From positions 1 through 11,883 of the forward strand of contig SBBV01000191.1 of NCBI GenBank assembly GCA_005240015.1: a stretch of DNA of 11,883 nucleotides, read 5' to 3'. Origin of the DNA: Candidatus Odyssella thessalonicensis. GTDB taxonomy: Bacteria > Pseudomonadota > Alphaproteobacteria > Bin65. Positions 5,621 through 11,883 of the stretch are shown in pieces. Both the position numbers and the translations under genes were made by a program. The first letter of the stretch is position 1; each line of letters starts with the position of its first letter. Below the pieces are notes generated by a model, which was not told the DNA's origin, did not search any database, and worked only from the letters and a program-made list of their open reading frames with translations.

Positions 5621-6139
5621 ATGCGCGGAAGGAAGCCGAAGCCCACGGCATTGAAGAATTTGCACGGACATCCGGGAAAGCGCCGGCCAAACCCGAACGA
5701 GCCGAAGCCCGAAGGCGATCTCCGCGAGCCGCCAAGCTGGCTCACCGAAAGCCAAAGACAGGGATGGGCCTACGCGCTCGCGCATGCGCCGCGCGGCGTC
5801 CTTCGGCGCATCGATCGCGGCGTGCTCGCGGTATGGGTCGTGGCGGAAGACCTGCATCGGCAAGCGAGCGAGCGCCTGGCCAAGACGCGGTCGCTCTTGG
5901 TCAAGCCGCCGAGCAGCGAACTGCCGATCCAGTCGCCGTATCTGCCGATCCTGAACAGGCAGGCGCAGGTGATGATGAAGGCCGCGGAGCAGCTGGGCTT
6001 CTCGCCGGCGGCCCGCCCGCGCCTCGCCGTGTACGAGCCGCCGCGCAGCGACGATGACACGACCGAAACCAAACCCGAAACCGGCGACGGCGAAGACCTC
6101 GACGCCTATCTCGCGCGCAATCCCTCGCGCGTCCACTGA
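5621..6139 (+). CDS. terS: Phage terminase small subunit, P27 family
   Basis: Encodes 172 residues. The N-terminus MRGRKPKPTALKNLHGHPGK is the typical basic opening of P27-type small terminases, followed by Pro-rich NPNEPKPEGD and a helical core (about residues 39-135) with PSWLTESQRQGWAYAL and a run of helices up to QVMMKAAEQLGFSP. The C-terminus is acidic and probably flexible. The protein recognises the packaging site and feeds DNA to the large subunit. Its 3' end overlaps the next gene by 86 bp. No strong ribosome-binding site precedes ATG 5621; the GAGCGAG upstream is only a partial match. The gene order terS-terL is standard; the HNH gene that normally adjoins it lies about 3.3 kb upstream. 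Confidence 0.92.
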   Translation: MRGRKPKPTALKNLHGHPGKRRPNPNEPKPEGDLREPPSWLTESQRQGWAYALAHAPRGVLRRIDRGVLAVWVVAEDLHRQASERLAKTRSLLVKPPSSELPIQSPYLPILNRQAQVMMKAAEQLGFSPAARPRLAVYEPPRSDDDTTETKPETGDGEDLDAYLARNPSRVH

Positions 6140-7847
6140 TCCGGCCTCGGCATATGCCCGCGATGTCGTCGCGGGCCGCGTTGTCGTTGGGCGCCTCGTC
6201 CGCCTCGCTTGCGAGCGCCATCTCCGCGATCTCGAGCACGGTGCAGCACGCGGTCTCAGATGGGATCCTGACGCAGCGCTCTATGCGATCCGGTTCTTTC
6301 GCTTTCTTCGCCACTCCAAGGGCGAATGGGCGGGGCAGCGCGTCGAGCTCGCGCCATGGCAAGCGTTCTGTGTCGGCGTCGTGTTCGGATGGAAGCGCGC
6401 GGACGGGACCCGGCGCTTTCGAACCGCCTACCTCGAAGTCGCGAAGAAGAACGGCAAGTCGACGATGCTCGCCGGCATCGGGCTGTTCCTGCTGGTCGCC
6501 GACGGTGAGGAAGGCGCCGAGGTTTATTCTATCGCCACGAAGCGAGATCAGGCCCGGATCATCTTTGGCGAGGCGCAGCGCATGGTGCGCCACTCGCCGC
6601 AGCTGCTCGAGACGGTCAGCGTCTTCAAGCACAACCTCTCGGTCGATTCGACCGGGAGCAAGTTCGAGCCGCTCTCGTCCGACGAAAAATCGGGCGACGG
6701 CCTCAACCCCTCGGCCGTGCTTGCCGACGAACTGCACCGCCACAAGAGCCGCGCGCTGCTCGACGTGTTCGACAACGCGATGGGCGCCAGACGTGAGCCG
6801 CAGCTGTGGGTCATCACGACCGCCGGCGACGAGAGCCCCGAATCGGTTTACGCGCAGGAGCACGAATACGCGCGCAAGGTGGTAGAGGCCGCGCTCGAGG
6901 ACGATACGCTGTTCGCGTTCATCGCCACTCTCGATGAGGGCGACGACCCTTTCGACCCGAAGAATTGGCCGAAGGCCAATCCGAACCTCGGCATCTCGGT
7001 CAAGATGGACGACATGCGCCGGCAAGCGCACAAGGCGCAGAAATCGCCGGCCGCGAAAAGCTCGTTCCAGCGGCTGCGCTTGAATGTCCGCACGAGTTCG
7101 GATGCGAAGCCGGCGATCTCGGCCGAGGCGTGGCGCCTCTGCGGCGGCGCCCTTGATCTCTCGGCGCTGAGGGGCCGACCGTGCTTCGGCGGTCTCGATC
7201 TCTCGGCAAAGAACGACCTGACTGCGCTCGTCCTCGTGTTCCCGATCGAGGATCGCCTCGATGTCCTACCGTTCTTCTGGAAGCCCGCGGACGGGCTCGA
7301 AGACAAGGAACAGCAGGATCGCGTGCCGTACCGGCAGTGGCGCGATCAGGGCTTCCTCAACGTCACGCCGGGCAAGACGATCGGCTACGATTTCGTGGCG
7401 CAGACGCTCGGCGCGCTGCGCTACCAGTATCAGATCAGAGGCATCGCTTACGACCGCGCCGGCATCGATCAATTTCTCGACGCGCTCTCGGCAGCAGGCG
7501 TCGAGGCCTGGATCGACAAGGGCGAGAAGCGAAATGTCGAGCCGCCTGGGCTCCGCATGGCCCCGTGGGGCCAGGGATTCATCGGCATGGCGCCCGCGTT
7601 CACCGCGCTTGAAGATTCGCTCCTCGAGCAGAAGCTGCGCCACGGCATGCATCCGGTCCTCACGTGGAACGCGGCAAGCGCCAAGGTGCGGACCGATCCC
7701 GCCGGCGGACGCAAGTTCGACAAGATCAAATCGACCGGCCGCATCGACGGCATCGTGGCGCTCGCGATGGCGTGCGGCCTCGCCAAGCAGGGGCGGCCCG
7801 CCGGGAGCAAGTCGTACCTCGAAAAGCAAGATCTTCTCGTTCTCTGA
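6054..7847 (+). CDS. terL: Phage terminase large subunit (HK97-type ATPase/nuclease)
   Basis: Encodes 597 residues. The N-terminal ATPase has a Walker A-like AKKNGKST (130-137), Walker B AVLADE (221-226, D225-E226) and the coupling motif ITTAGD (254-259). The C-terminal RNase H-like nuclease has GGLDLS (D382), YDRAGID (D467) and RIDGIVAL (D565), a set of acidic residues able to bind two metal ions. It cuts phage concatemers and pumps DNA into proheads, docked on the portal. ATG 6054 is the only ATG, GTG or TTG in frame before the conserved region, so the first 30 Pro/Thr/Lys-rich residues, coded over the end of terS, are probably real. Length is normal to slightly long for the family. All key motifs are intact. 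Confidence 0.96.
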   Translation: MTRPKPNPKPATAKTSTPISRAIPRASTDPASAYARDVVAGRVVVGRLVRLACERHLRDLEHGAARGLRWDPDAALYAIRFFRFLRHSKGEWAGQRVELAPWQAFCVGVVFGWKRADGTRRFRTAYLEVAKKNGKSTMLAGIGLFLLVADGEEGAEVYSIATKRDQARIIFGEAQRMVRHSPQLLETVSVFKHNLSVDSTGSKFEPLSSDEKSGDGLNPSAVLADELHRHKSRALLDVFDNAMGARREPQLWVITTAGDESPESVYAQEHEYARKVVEAALEDDTLFAFIATLDEGDDPFDPKNWPKANPNLGISVKMDDMRRQAHKAQKSPAAKSSFQRLRLNVRTSSDAKPAISAEAWRLCGGALDLSALRGRPCFGGLDLSAKNDLTALVLVFPIEDRLDVLPFFWKPADGLEDKEQQDRVPYRQWRDQGFLNVTPGKTIGYDFVAQTLGALRYQYQIRGIAYDRAGIDQFLDALSAAGVEAWIDKGEKRNVEPPGLRMAPWGQGFIGMAPAFTALEDSLLEQKLRHGMHPVLTWNAASAKVRTDPAGGRKFDKIKSTGRIDGIVALAMACGLAKQGRPAGSKSYLEKQDLLVL

Positions 7848-7860
7848 TGGGCAGCGCGCG

Positions 7861-8043
7861 ATGGAGAAATCGGAAATGGTCGCGAAGCTGCGGCAGGGTG
7901 CACGCGACGGCGTGGCGCTGCTCGGGGCTGGCACGATCAGCTATGGCGCCTGGCTCGCATGGGTGCCAGCCGGCTACATGGTCGGAGGAGCGGCGCTGAT
8001 CGCGGCGGCGCTGATCGCCACGGCGCGGGCGGCAGCAAGATGA
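7861..8043 (+). CDS. Small membrane protein between terL and portal
   Basis: Encodes 60 residues from ATG 7861, 13 nt after the terL stop. The first 16 residues are charged (KSEMVAKLRQGARD); then come two hydrophobic stretches, about 18-36 (VALLGAGTISYGAWLAWVP) and 39-54 (YMVGGAALIAAALIAT), which could form a transmembrane hairpin, ending in ARAAAR. The stop overlaps the portal ATG as ATGA, so portal translation may depend on it. Small membrane proteins in this place occur in related phages; some may be holin-like, but nothing here proves lysis function. Ribosome-binding site weak. Confidence 0.7.
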   Translation: MEKSEMVAKLRQGARDGVALLGAGTISYGAWLAWVPAGYMVGGAALIAAALIATARAAAR

Positions 8044-9281
8044 GCCTCCTTGGCGCGATGCTGGGCGTGCGTGCCCGCAAGGCGGTCGATGTCTCGGCCC
8101 TCACTTGGGAGAAACTGCTCGGCGAGCCCGCGAGCAAATCAGGCCAGACCGTCAGCATCGATCGTGCGCTCGGCGTTTCGGTCGTCTTCGGCTGTGCGCG
8201 CGCGATCGCTGAAGGCTTGGCGCAGATGCCGCTCAAGCTCTACCGCGAGAAGGATCGCGGAAAGGAGCCGGCGAGGACGCATGCGCTCTATCGCTTGTTG
8301 GCGGTGCAGCCCAACGAGTGGATGACGAGCTTCGAGTTAGTCGAGGCGCTGACGCTGCACACGGTGCTCACCGGCAACGGCTTCGCCTTCATCAACCGCG
8401 TGCGTGGCACGGTCCGCGAGCTCATCCCGCTCGTGCCGAATCTCGTCACCGTGCGGCGCGGGCCGGACTACACGTTGAGCTATGACGTTCGCGACAGCGC
8501 AGGCGGATCGATCACGATCCCGCGCGAGAACATGCTGCATCTGAGGGGGCCGAGCTGGAACACCTATGTCGGCCTCGACATCGTGCAGCAGGCACGCGAG
8601 GCGATCGGGCTTGCCATGGCGACCGAGGAGAGCCATGCGCGGCTTTTCAGCAACGGTGCGCAGCCCGGCGGCATTCTCTCAACCGATGTGCAGCTGGGAG
8701 ACAAGGCGATCGAGCGGCTCAAGGAGCAGTGGCGCGCGACGTTCGAGGGCACGGCCAACCGCTTCAAGACTGCCGTGCTCGACAACGGGTTCAAATTCCA
8801 TCCGCTCTCGATGAACGGTGTCGACGCGCAGCACCTGGAGACGCGGAAGCATCAAATCGAGGACATCTGTCGCGCGTTCCGCGTCTTCCCGCTCATGGTG
8901 ATGCACGCGGACAAGACTTCGACCTTCGCGTCGTCCGAACAATTCTTCCTCGCTCACGTCGTGCACACGCTCGAGCCGTGGGTGCGGCGCTGGGAAATGG
9001 CCATCCAGCGCGACCTGATCGGCGCCGCCGAAGAGGGTTTTTTCGCCAAGTTCAGCATGCAGAGCCTGCTGCGCGGCGACCACAAGACCCGGGCTGCGTT
9101 CTACGGCGCCGGCATCAAGGATGGCTGGCTCACGCGCAATGAGGCGCGCGAGCGCGAGGATCTTGATCCGCTGGACGGGCTCGACGAGCCGCTGCGTCCC
9201 CTCAACATGGGGCCGGGCAACGAGCCGCCGCCCGAGGACGATGGCGACGAGCCCAAGCCTGATGAAAGAGAGGGCGACTGA
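8040..9281 (+). CDS. HK97 family phage portal protein
   Basis: Encodes 413 residues from ATG 8040, chosen because it overlaps the previous stop as ATGA and begins MSLLGAMLG, typical of these portals; the frame extends upstream to 7959 but those residues are antisense-like filler. Recognisable family features are VSVVFGCARAIAEGLAQMPLKLY (starting near residue 48), HALYRLLAVQPNEWMTSFEL (near 81), the GNGFAFINR segment (near 113), and the DICRAFRVFPLMVM segment (near 277). The last 30 or so residues are acidic and Pro-rich. It forms the dodecameric ring at one capsid vertex through which DNA passes and on which TerL docks. Length is normal for the family. Confidence 0.95.
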   Translation: MSLLGAMLGVRARKAVDVSALTWEKLLGEPASKSGQTVSIDRALGVSVVFGCARAIAEGLAQMPLKLYREKDRGKEPARTHALYRLLAVQPNEWMTSFELVEALTLHTVLTGNGFAFINRVRGTVRELIPLVPNLVTVRRGPDYTLSYDVRDSAGGSITIPRENMLHLRGPSWNTYVGLDIVQQAREAIGLAMATEESHARLFSNGAQPGGILSTDVQLGDKAIERLKEQWRATFEGTANRFKTAVLDNGFKFHPLSMNGVDAQHLETRKHQIEDICRAFRVFPLMVMHADKTSTFASSEQFFLAHVVHTLEPWVRRWEMAIQRDLIGAAEEGFFAKFSMQSLLRGDHKTRAAFYGAGIKDGWLTRNEAREREDLDPLDGLDEPLRPLNMGPGNEPPPEDDGDEPKPDEREGD

Positions 9282-9282
9282 A

Positions 9283-9960
9283 ATGGACCGTCTTGCCTTT
9301 CCATTCGAAGTCAAGTTCGCCGATGGCGAGCCCGCCGGCGTGATCACCGGCTATGGCGCGGTGTTCGGCAATCTCGACAGCTATCGCGATGTCATCGTGA
9401 AGGGCGCGTTCAAGGACACGCTTCGCGAGCACAAGAAGAGCGGCACCATGCCGGCGATGCTGCTGCAGCACGGCGGCTTCGGGATGACTGCCGACGATGA
9501 TATGCCGATCGGCGTGTGGACCAAGATGGAGGAGGACGACACCGGGCTTTTCGTCGAAGGCCAACTGGCTCTCGACACACAGCGCGGCAAGGAAGCCTAC
9601 GCCCTGCTCAAGATGAAGCCGCGTCCGGCGCTGAATGGGCTCAGCATCGGCTACGCCGCCAAGGCGTGGGATGTCGGCACCAAGCCCGACGAGCCGCGGC
9701 GCATGCTCAAGAAAGTCGATTTGTGGGAGGTGTCTCTGGTCACGTTTCCCGCAAATCCGAAAGCCCGCGTCAGCGGTGTGAAAGCCGCCGACAGCGTCAA
9801 GACGATTCGCGATTTCGAGAAGTTCCTTCGCGACGAAGGCTTCTCGCATGCCGCCGCCCGCGCGATCGCGGCTGGCGGCTTCAAGGCGGTATCCCCCGAT
9901 GCCGCTCTTGATGACCTGGTCGAAGCCGCGCGTCGGCGCGCCGCGGCCTGGTCTCGATAA
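9283..9960 (+). CDS. HK97 family prohead protease (peptidase S78)
   Basis: Encodes 225 residues from ATG 9283, one base after the portal stop, with GAAAGAGAG upstream. The frame stays open back to 9121 but that part is inside the portal gene. Family landmarks: GYGAVFGNLDSYRDVIVKGAF (about 23-43), a His in MLLQHG (H63), LNGLSIGY with the likely nucleophile S121, and LWEVSLVTFPANP with E149. These match the His-Ser-Glu set known for HK97 gp4. The enzyme is packed in the prohead and removes the delta domain of the capsid protein. The last 60 residues look like a helical C-terminal extension that may be removed during maturation; that is inference. Confidence 0.94.
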   Translation: MDRLAFPFEVKFADGEPAGVITGYGAVFGNLDSYRDVIVKGAFKDTLREHKKSGTMPAMLLQHGGFGMTADDDMPIGVWTKMEEDDTGLFVEGQLALDTQRGKEAYALLKMKPRPALNGLSIGYAAKAWDVGTKPDEPRRMLKKVDLWEVSLVTFPANPKARVSGVKAADSVKTIRDFEKFLRDEGFSHAAARAIAAGGFKAVSPDAALDDLVEAARRRAAAWSR

Positions 9961-9971
9961 CGTTTTGCTTC

Positions 9972-9992
9972 GCGCGCTCGGGACGAGCGCGC
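9972..9992 (+). promoter_or_regulatory. Stem-loop 1 in capsid leader
   Basis: Perfect 9-bp stem GCGCGCTCG / CGAGCGCGC closed by a GGA triloop, 12 nt after the protease stop. It is not followed by a T tract, so a terminator is unlikely. Confidence 0.6.
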
Positions 9993-10004
9993 ATCTTCCC
10001 TGCT

Positions 10005-10027
10005 GCGCAGCCTCGGGACGAGGGCGC
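10005..10027 (+). promoter_or_regulatory. Stem-loop 2 in capsid leader
   Basis: CCTCG-GGA-CGAGG stem-loop, extended by a GCGC/GCGC pair across a 2-nt bulge. It shares the CTCGGGACGAG core with stem-loop 1, so the two form a tandem structural repeat upstream of the capsid ribosome-binding site. Confidence 0.55.
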
Positions 10028-10069
10028 AAAGGGTCCCGCCACTCGGAACCTCACCAAAGGAAAACACGC

Positions 10070-11419
10070 ATGAACATCCATCGCCAGATGGTGCGGGACT
10101 TCCGCGCGTTCCGCGAGAAGCTCCTCGCCAGTGCCGCCCGCTACGAGCGCAAGGATGCCGTCGCCGAGATCAAGAAGATCCTCGAGGAGGGCAACAAGGC
10201 GTTCGACGAGTTCAAGAAGGCGCACGCCGAGCTCGAAGCCGAAGTCAAGAAGCTCGGCGCGGCCCGACCCGAGACGGAGGCCAAGCTCACCAAGATCGAG
10301 GCCGCGATGAACGGCTTCGAGGCGCTCAACCAGAAGATCACGCTGGTCGAAGCGCAGCAGAAGGCCATCAAATCCATCGAGGACCAGGTCGACGCGATCC
10401 TGACCAAGCTCAATCGCCCGCCCGTCGGCGGCGATCCGGTCGAGCGCAAGGCGTATTTCGAGAACTGGTGCCGCGGCGTCGTCAACGCGCACCTCACGGG
10501 CGTACCGAACCTGCCGGACGACCAGCGCAAGGCGCTGGACCGGGCCGCCGGCGAGCACAAGGCGCTCGGCAACCTCCCGGACACCGCCGGCGGTTATCTC
10601 GCGCCGGTCGAGTTCGTGCGCGAGATCATCAAGGGCGAGGTCGAGGTGAGCCCGGTCCGCTCGCTCGTCCGCGTGCGCCAGACCGTGATGAAGTCGATCC
10701 AGGTGCCGAAGCGCACCGGGACGTTCTCGGCGGTCTGGGTCGCGGAGCAGGGCACGCGCACCGAGACCACGGGCCTCGCCTACGGCCTCGTCGAGATCCC
10801 GGCTCACGAGGTATATGCGCTGATCGACATCAGCCAGCAGAACCTGGAGGACAGCGCCTTCGACATGGAGGCCGAGATCCGCACGGAGAGCGTCGAGCAG
10901 TTCGCGGTCGCCGAGGGCACGAAGGTGGTCAAGGGTGACGGCGTCGGAACGCCGCAGGGCTTCCTCGAACACCCGGACGTCGCCTCGACCAACAGCGGCG
11001 CGGCGGCGACGGTGACGGCCGACGGCCTGATCAACGTCAAGCACGCGATCAAGACCGCGTACACGCGCAATGCATCCTGGGTCATGAACCGCACCACGCT
11101 GGGCGCGGTTCGCCGGCTCAAAGACGGCAATGGGCAGTATCTCTGGATGCCGGGTCTGGCGCAGGGCAAGCCGAATACGATCGACGGCGATCCCTACGTC
11201 GAGTTGCCCGACATGCCGAACGAGGCGGCCAACGCGTTCCCGGTCGCCTACGGCGACTTCCGCCGGGCCTACACGCTGGTCGATCGCATCACGATGGCCA
11301 TGCTGCGCGACCCCTACACGCAGGCGACGAGCGGCAACATCCGCTTCATCCTGCGGCGCCGCTTGGGCGGCCAGATCGTGCTCGCCGAGGCGATCCGCCT
11401 GTTGAAGTGCGCCGTCTGA
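10070..11419 (+). CDS. HK97 family major capsid protein
   Basis: Encodes 449 residues from ATG 10070, with AAAGGA 8 nt upstream; the frame is open further back only by chance. Residues 1-115 are highly charged and helical (a coiled-coil delta domain, with EIKKILEEGNKAFDEFKK and similar repeats) and serve as an internal scaffold. The mature body begins around 115-130. Family marks in the body are LPDTAGGYLAPVEFVREII (169-187), VRSLVRVRQTVMKSIQVPK, WVAEQGTRTET, DISQQNLEDSAFDMEAEI, a GDGVGTPQGFL loop, and SWVMNRTTLGAVRRLKD. It assembles hexamers and pentamers of the head. Codon choice is very uniform (mostly C- or G-ending), as expected of a highly expressed gene. Confidence 0.96.
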   Translation: MNIHRQMVRDFRAFREKLLASAARYERKDAVAEIKKILEEGNKAFDEFKKAHAELEAEVKKLGAARPETEAKLTKIEAAMNGFEALNQKITLVEAQQKAIKSIEDQVDAILTKLNRPPVGGDPVERKAYFENWCRGVVNAHLTGVPNLPDDQRKALDRAAGEHKALGNLPDTAGGYLAPVEFVREIIKGEVEVSPVRSLVRVRQTVMKSIQVPKRTGTFSAVWVAEQGTRTETTGLAYGLVEIPAHEVYALIDISQQNLEDSAFDMEAEIRTESVEQFAVAEGTKVVKGDGVGTPQGFLEHPDVASTNSGAAATVTADGLINVKHAIKTAYTRNASWVMNRTTLGAVRRLKDGNGQYLWMPGLAQGKPNTIDGDPYVELPDMPNEAANAFPVAYGDFRRAYTLVDRITMAMLRDPYTQATSGNIRFILRRRLGGQIVLAEAIRLLKCAV

Positions 11420-11436
11420 CCGGCTGAAGCGCCGGT
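11419..11436 (+). terminator. Hairpin after capsid gene (first of two)
   Basis: ACCGGC-TGAAGC-GCCGGT, a perfect 6-bp stem starting at the last base of the capsid stop codon, followed by a pyrimidine run CTCTTCCC. A weak terminator or an mRNA-stabilising 3' structure. Confidence 0.45.
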
Positions 11437-11453
11437 CTCTTCCCGCAACTCGC

Positions 11454-11482
11454 GCGGCCCGCTCCGGCGGGCCGCTTTCTTC
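11454..11482 (+). terminator. Rho-independent terminator-like hairpin after capsid gene
   Basis: Perfect 8-bp stem GCGGCCCG / CGGGCCGC with a 6-nt loop CTCCGG, followed by TTTCTTCT. It sits between the capsid gene and the next gene of the same strand, so it probably lets part of transcription through and reduces downstream expression relative to capsid. Confidence 0.65.
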
Positions 11483-11496
11483 TGGAGCTTCCGCAC

Positions 11497-11883
11497 ATGG
11501 AGAGCTTGACCAAGGCCGTCAAAACCCTGCGCCTGAAGGTGGATGGCACGAACTGGACCGGCGCCGCCGGCACCAGCGACCTCAACTCCGACGTCGTGGA
11601 CATGAAGGGCTTCCGCGGCTGCCGCTTCCTCGTCGGCTTCGGCGCGATCGTCTCGGGCGCCGTCACGTCGATCAAGGTGCAGCAGGACACGAAGTCCGAT
11701 TTCAGCGGCGATCCGCAGGACTTGAAGAACACGAAGGTAACGGTCGCCGACGACGACGACAATCAGGTCGCTATTGTCGAAGTGCTCGATCCGCTCGAGC
11801 GCTATCTGCGCGTCGTGACCGATCGCGGCACGCAGAACGCGACGGTGGATTTCGTGATCGCCGAGCTGTTCGGCGCGCGCGAC
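11497..11883 (+). CDS. Probable phage structural protein downstream of capsid, partial
   Basis: ATG 11497 with GGAG at 11484-11487 (9-nt spacing) opens a frame that runs off the right edge after 129 codons. I do not recognise a named family with certainty. The visible part looks rich in beta strands: KTLRLKVDGTNWTGAAGT, then GFRGCRFLVGFGAIVSGAVT, an acidic loop VADDDDNQ, then VEVLDPLERYLRVVTDRGTQ. The alternating hydrophobic strands and the place straight after the capsid gene suit a head decoration or head-tail joining component. Which of these cannot be told from the sequence. Codon use matches the capsid gene. Confidence 0.75.
   Translation, partial: MESLTKAVKTLRLKVDGTNWTGAAGTSDLNSDVVDMKGFRGCRFLVGFGAIVSGAVTSIKVQQDTKSDFSGDPQDLKNTKVTVADDDDNQVAIVEVLDPLERYLRVVTDRGTQNATVDFVIAELFGARD

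Noticed and set aside
5901..7031. Long antisense frame of 376 residues opposite terS/terL
   Set aside because: Mirror of real terminase codons; composition and lack of motifs argue against coding.
7959..8039. Upstream extension of the portal gene
   Set aside because: Gly/Arg-rich residues coded over the small membrane protein; ATG 8040 in an ATGA overlap is the natural start.
9881..11044. Long antisense frame of 387 residues opposite the capsid gene
   Set aside because: Typical GC-rich shadow: Leu/Arg/Asp/Val-rich mirror of strongly biased capsid codons, no motif, no promoter or ribosome-binding site.
1..11883. tRNA genes, CRISPR arrays, insertion sequences, integrase or attachment site
   Set aside because: No cloverleaf, regularly spaced repeat, transposase or recombinase signature was seen on either strand.

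Overview
This is a GC-rich stretch of a tailed phage or prophage with HK97-type head genes. Codon use and protein style (P27-type small terminase, S78 prohead protease, a paired radical SAM and methyltransferase-like gene) suggest an alphaproteobacterial host, probably in the Hyphomicrobiales. That host is an inference: no host gene, integrase or attachment site lies in the window, so prophage and free phage cannot be told apart.

Layout. Positions 1-1724 hold three genes of unknown function on the + strand: an open-ended helical protein, a zinc-ribbon protein coupled to it by an ATGA overlap, and a 189-residue protein. Positions 1725-1974 contain no convincing gene but carry a perfect 12-bp inverted repeat with arms 123 bp apart, directly before an HNH endonuclease gene. 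A ParB-like gene and a methyltransferase-like gene follow (2344-3687); the latter appears frameshifted close to its start. A radical SAM gene on the opposite strand (5428-3617) then interrupts the late-gene order. From 5621 the morphogenesis run resumes: small terminase, large terminase, a 60-residue membrane protein, portal, prohead protease, major capsid protein, and the start of a probable structural protein that runs off the right edge.

The most striking feature is a 343-residue intein inside the radical SAM gene. It has both splice junctions and a two-motif LAGLIDADG homing endonuclease domain. It sits exactly at the third cysteine of the CxxxCxxC iron-sulfur motif, so the motif is only completed, by the Cys+1 residue of the C-extein, after splicing. 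The gene has its own sigma70-like promoter on the minus strand and its 3' end overlaps the convergent methyltransferase-like gene by 71 bp. It looks like an independently expressed cargo (moron-like) gene between the HNH gene and the terminase genes.

How the genes work together. HNH protein, TerS and TerL form the packaging machine; portal, protease and capsid protein build the prohead. The tight spacing (ATGA overlap at membrane protein/portal, 1-nt gap at portal/protease) indicates one late operon, with a plausible promoter at 5506-5533. Two hairpins with the same GGA loop precede the capsid gene and two terminator-like hairpins follow it, which may set capsid mRNA level apart from its neighbours. 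The ParB-like, methyltransferase-like and radical SAM proteins have no obvious structural role and may act on nucleic acid or host functions; this is not shown by the sequence.
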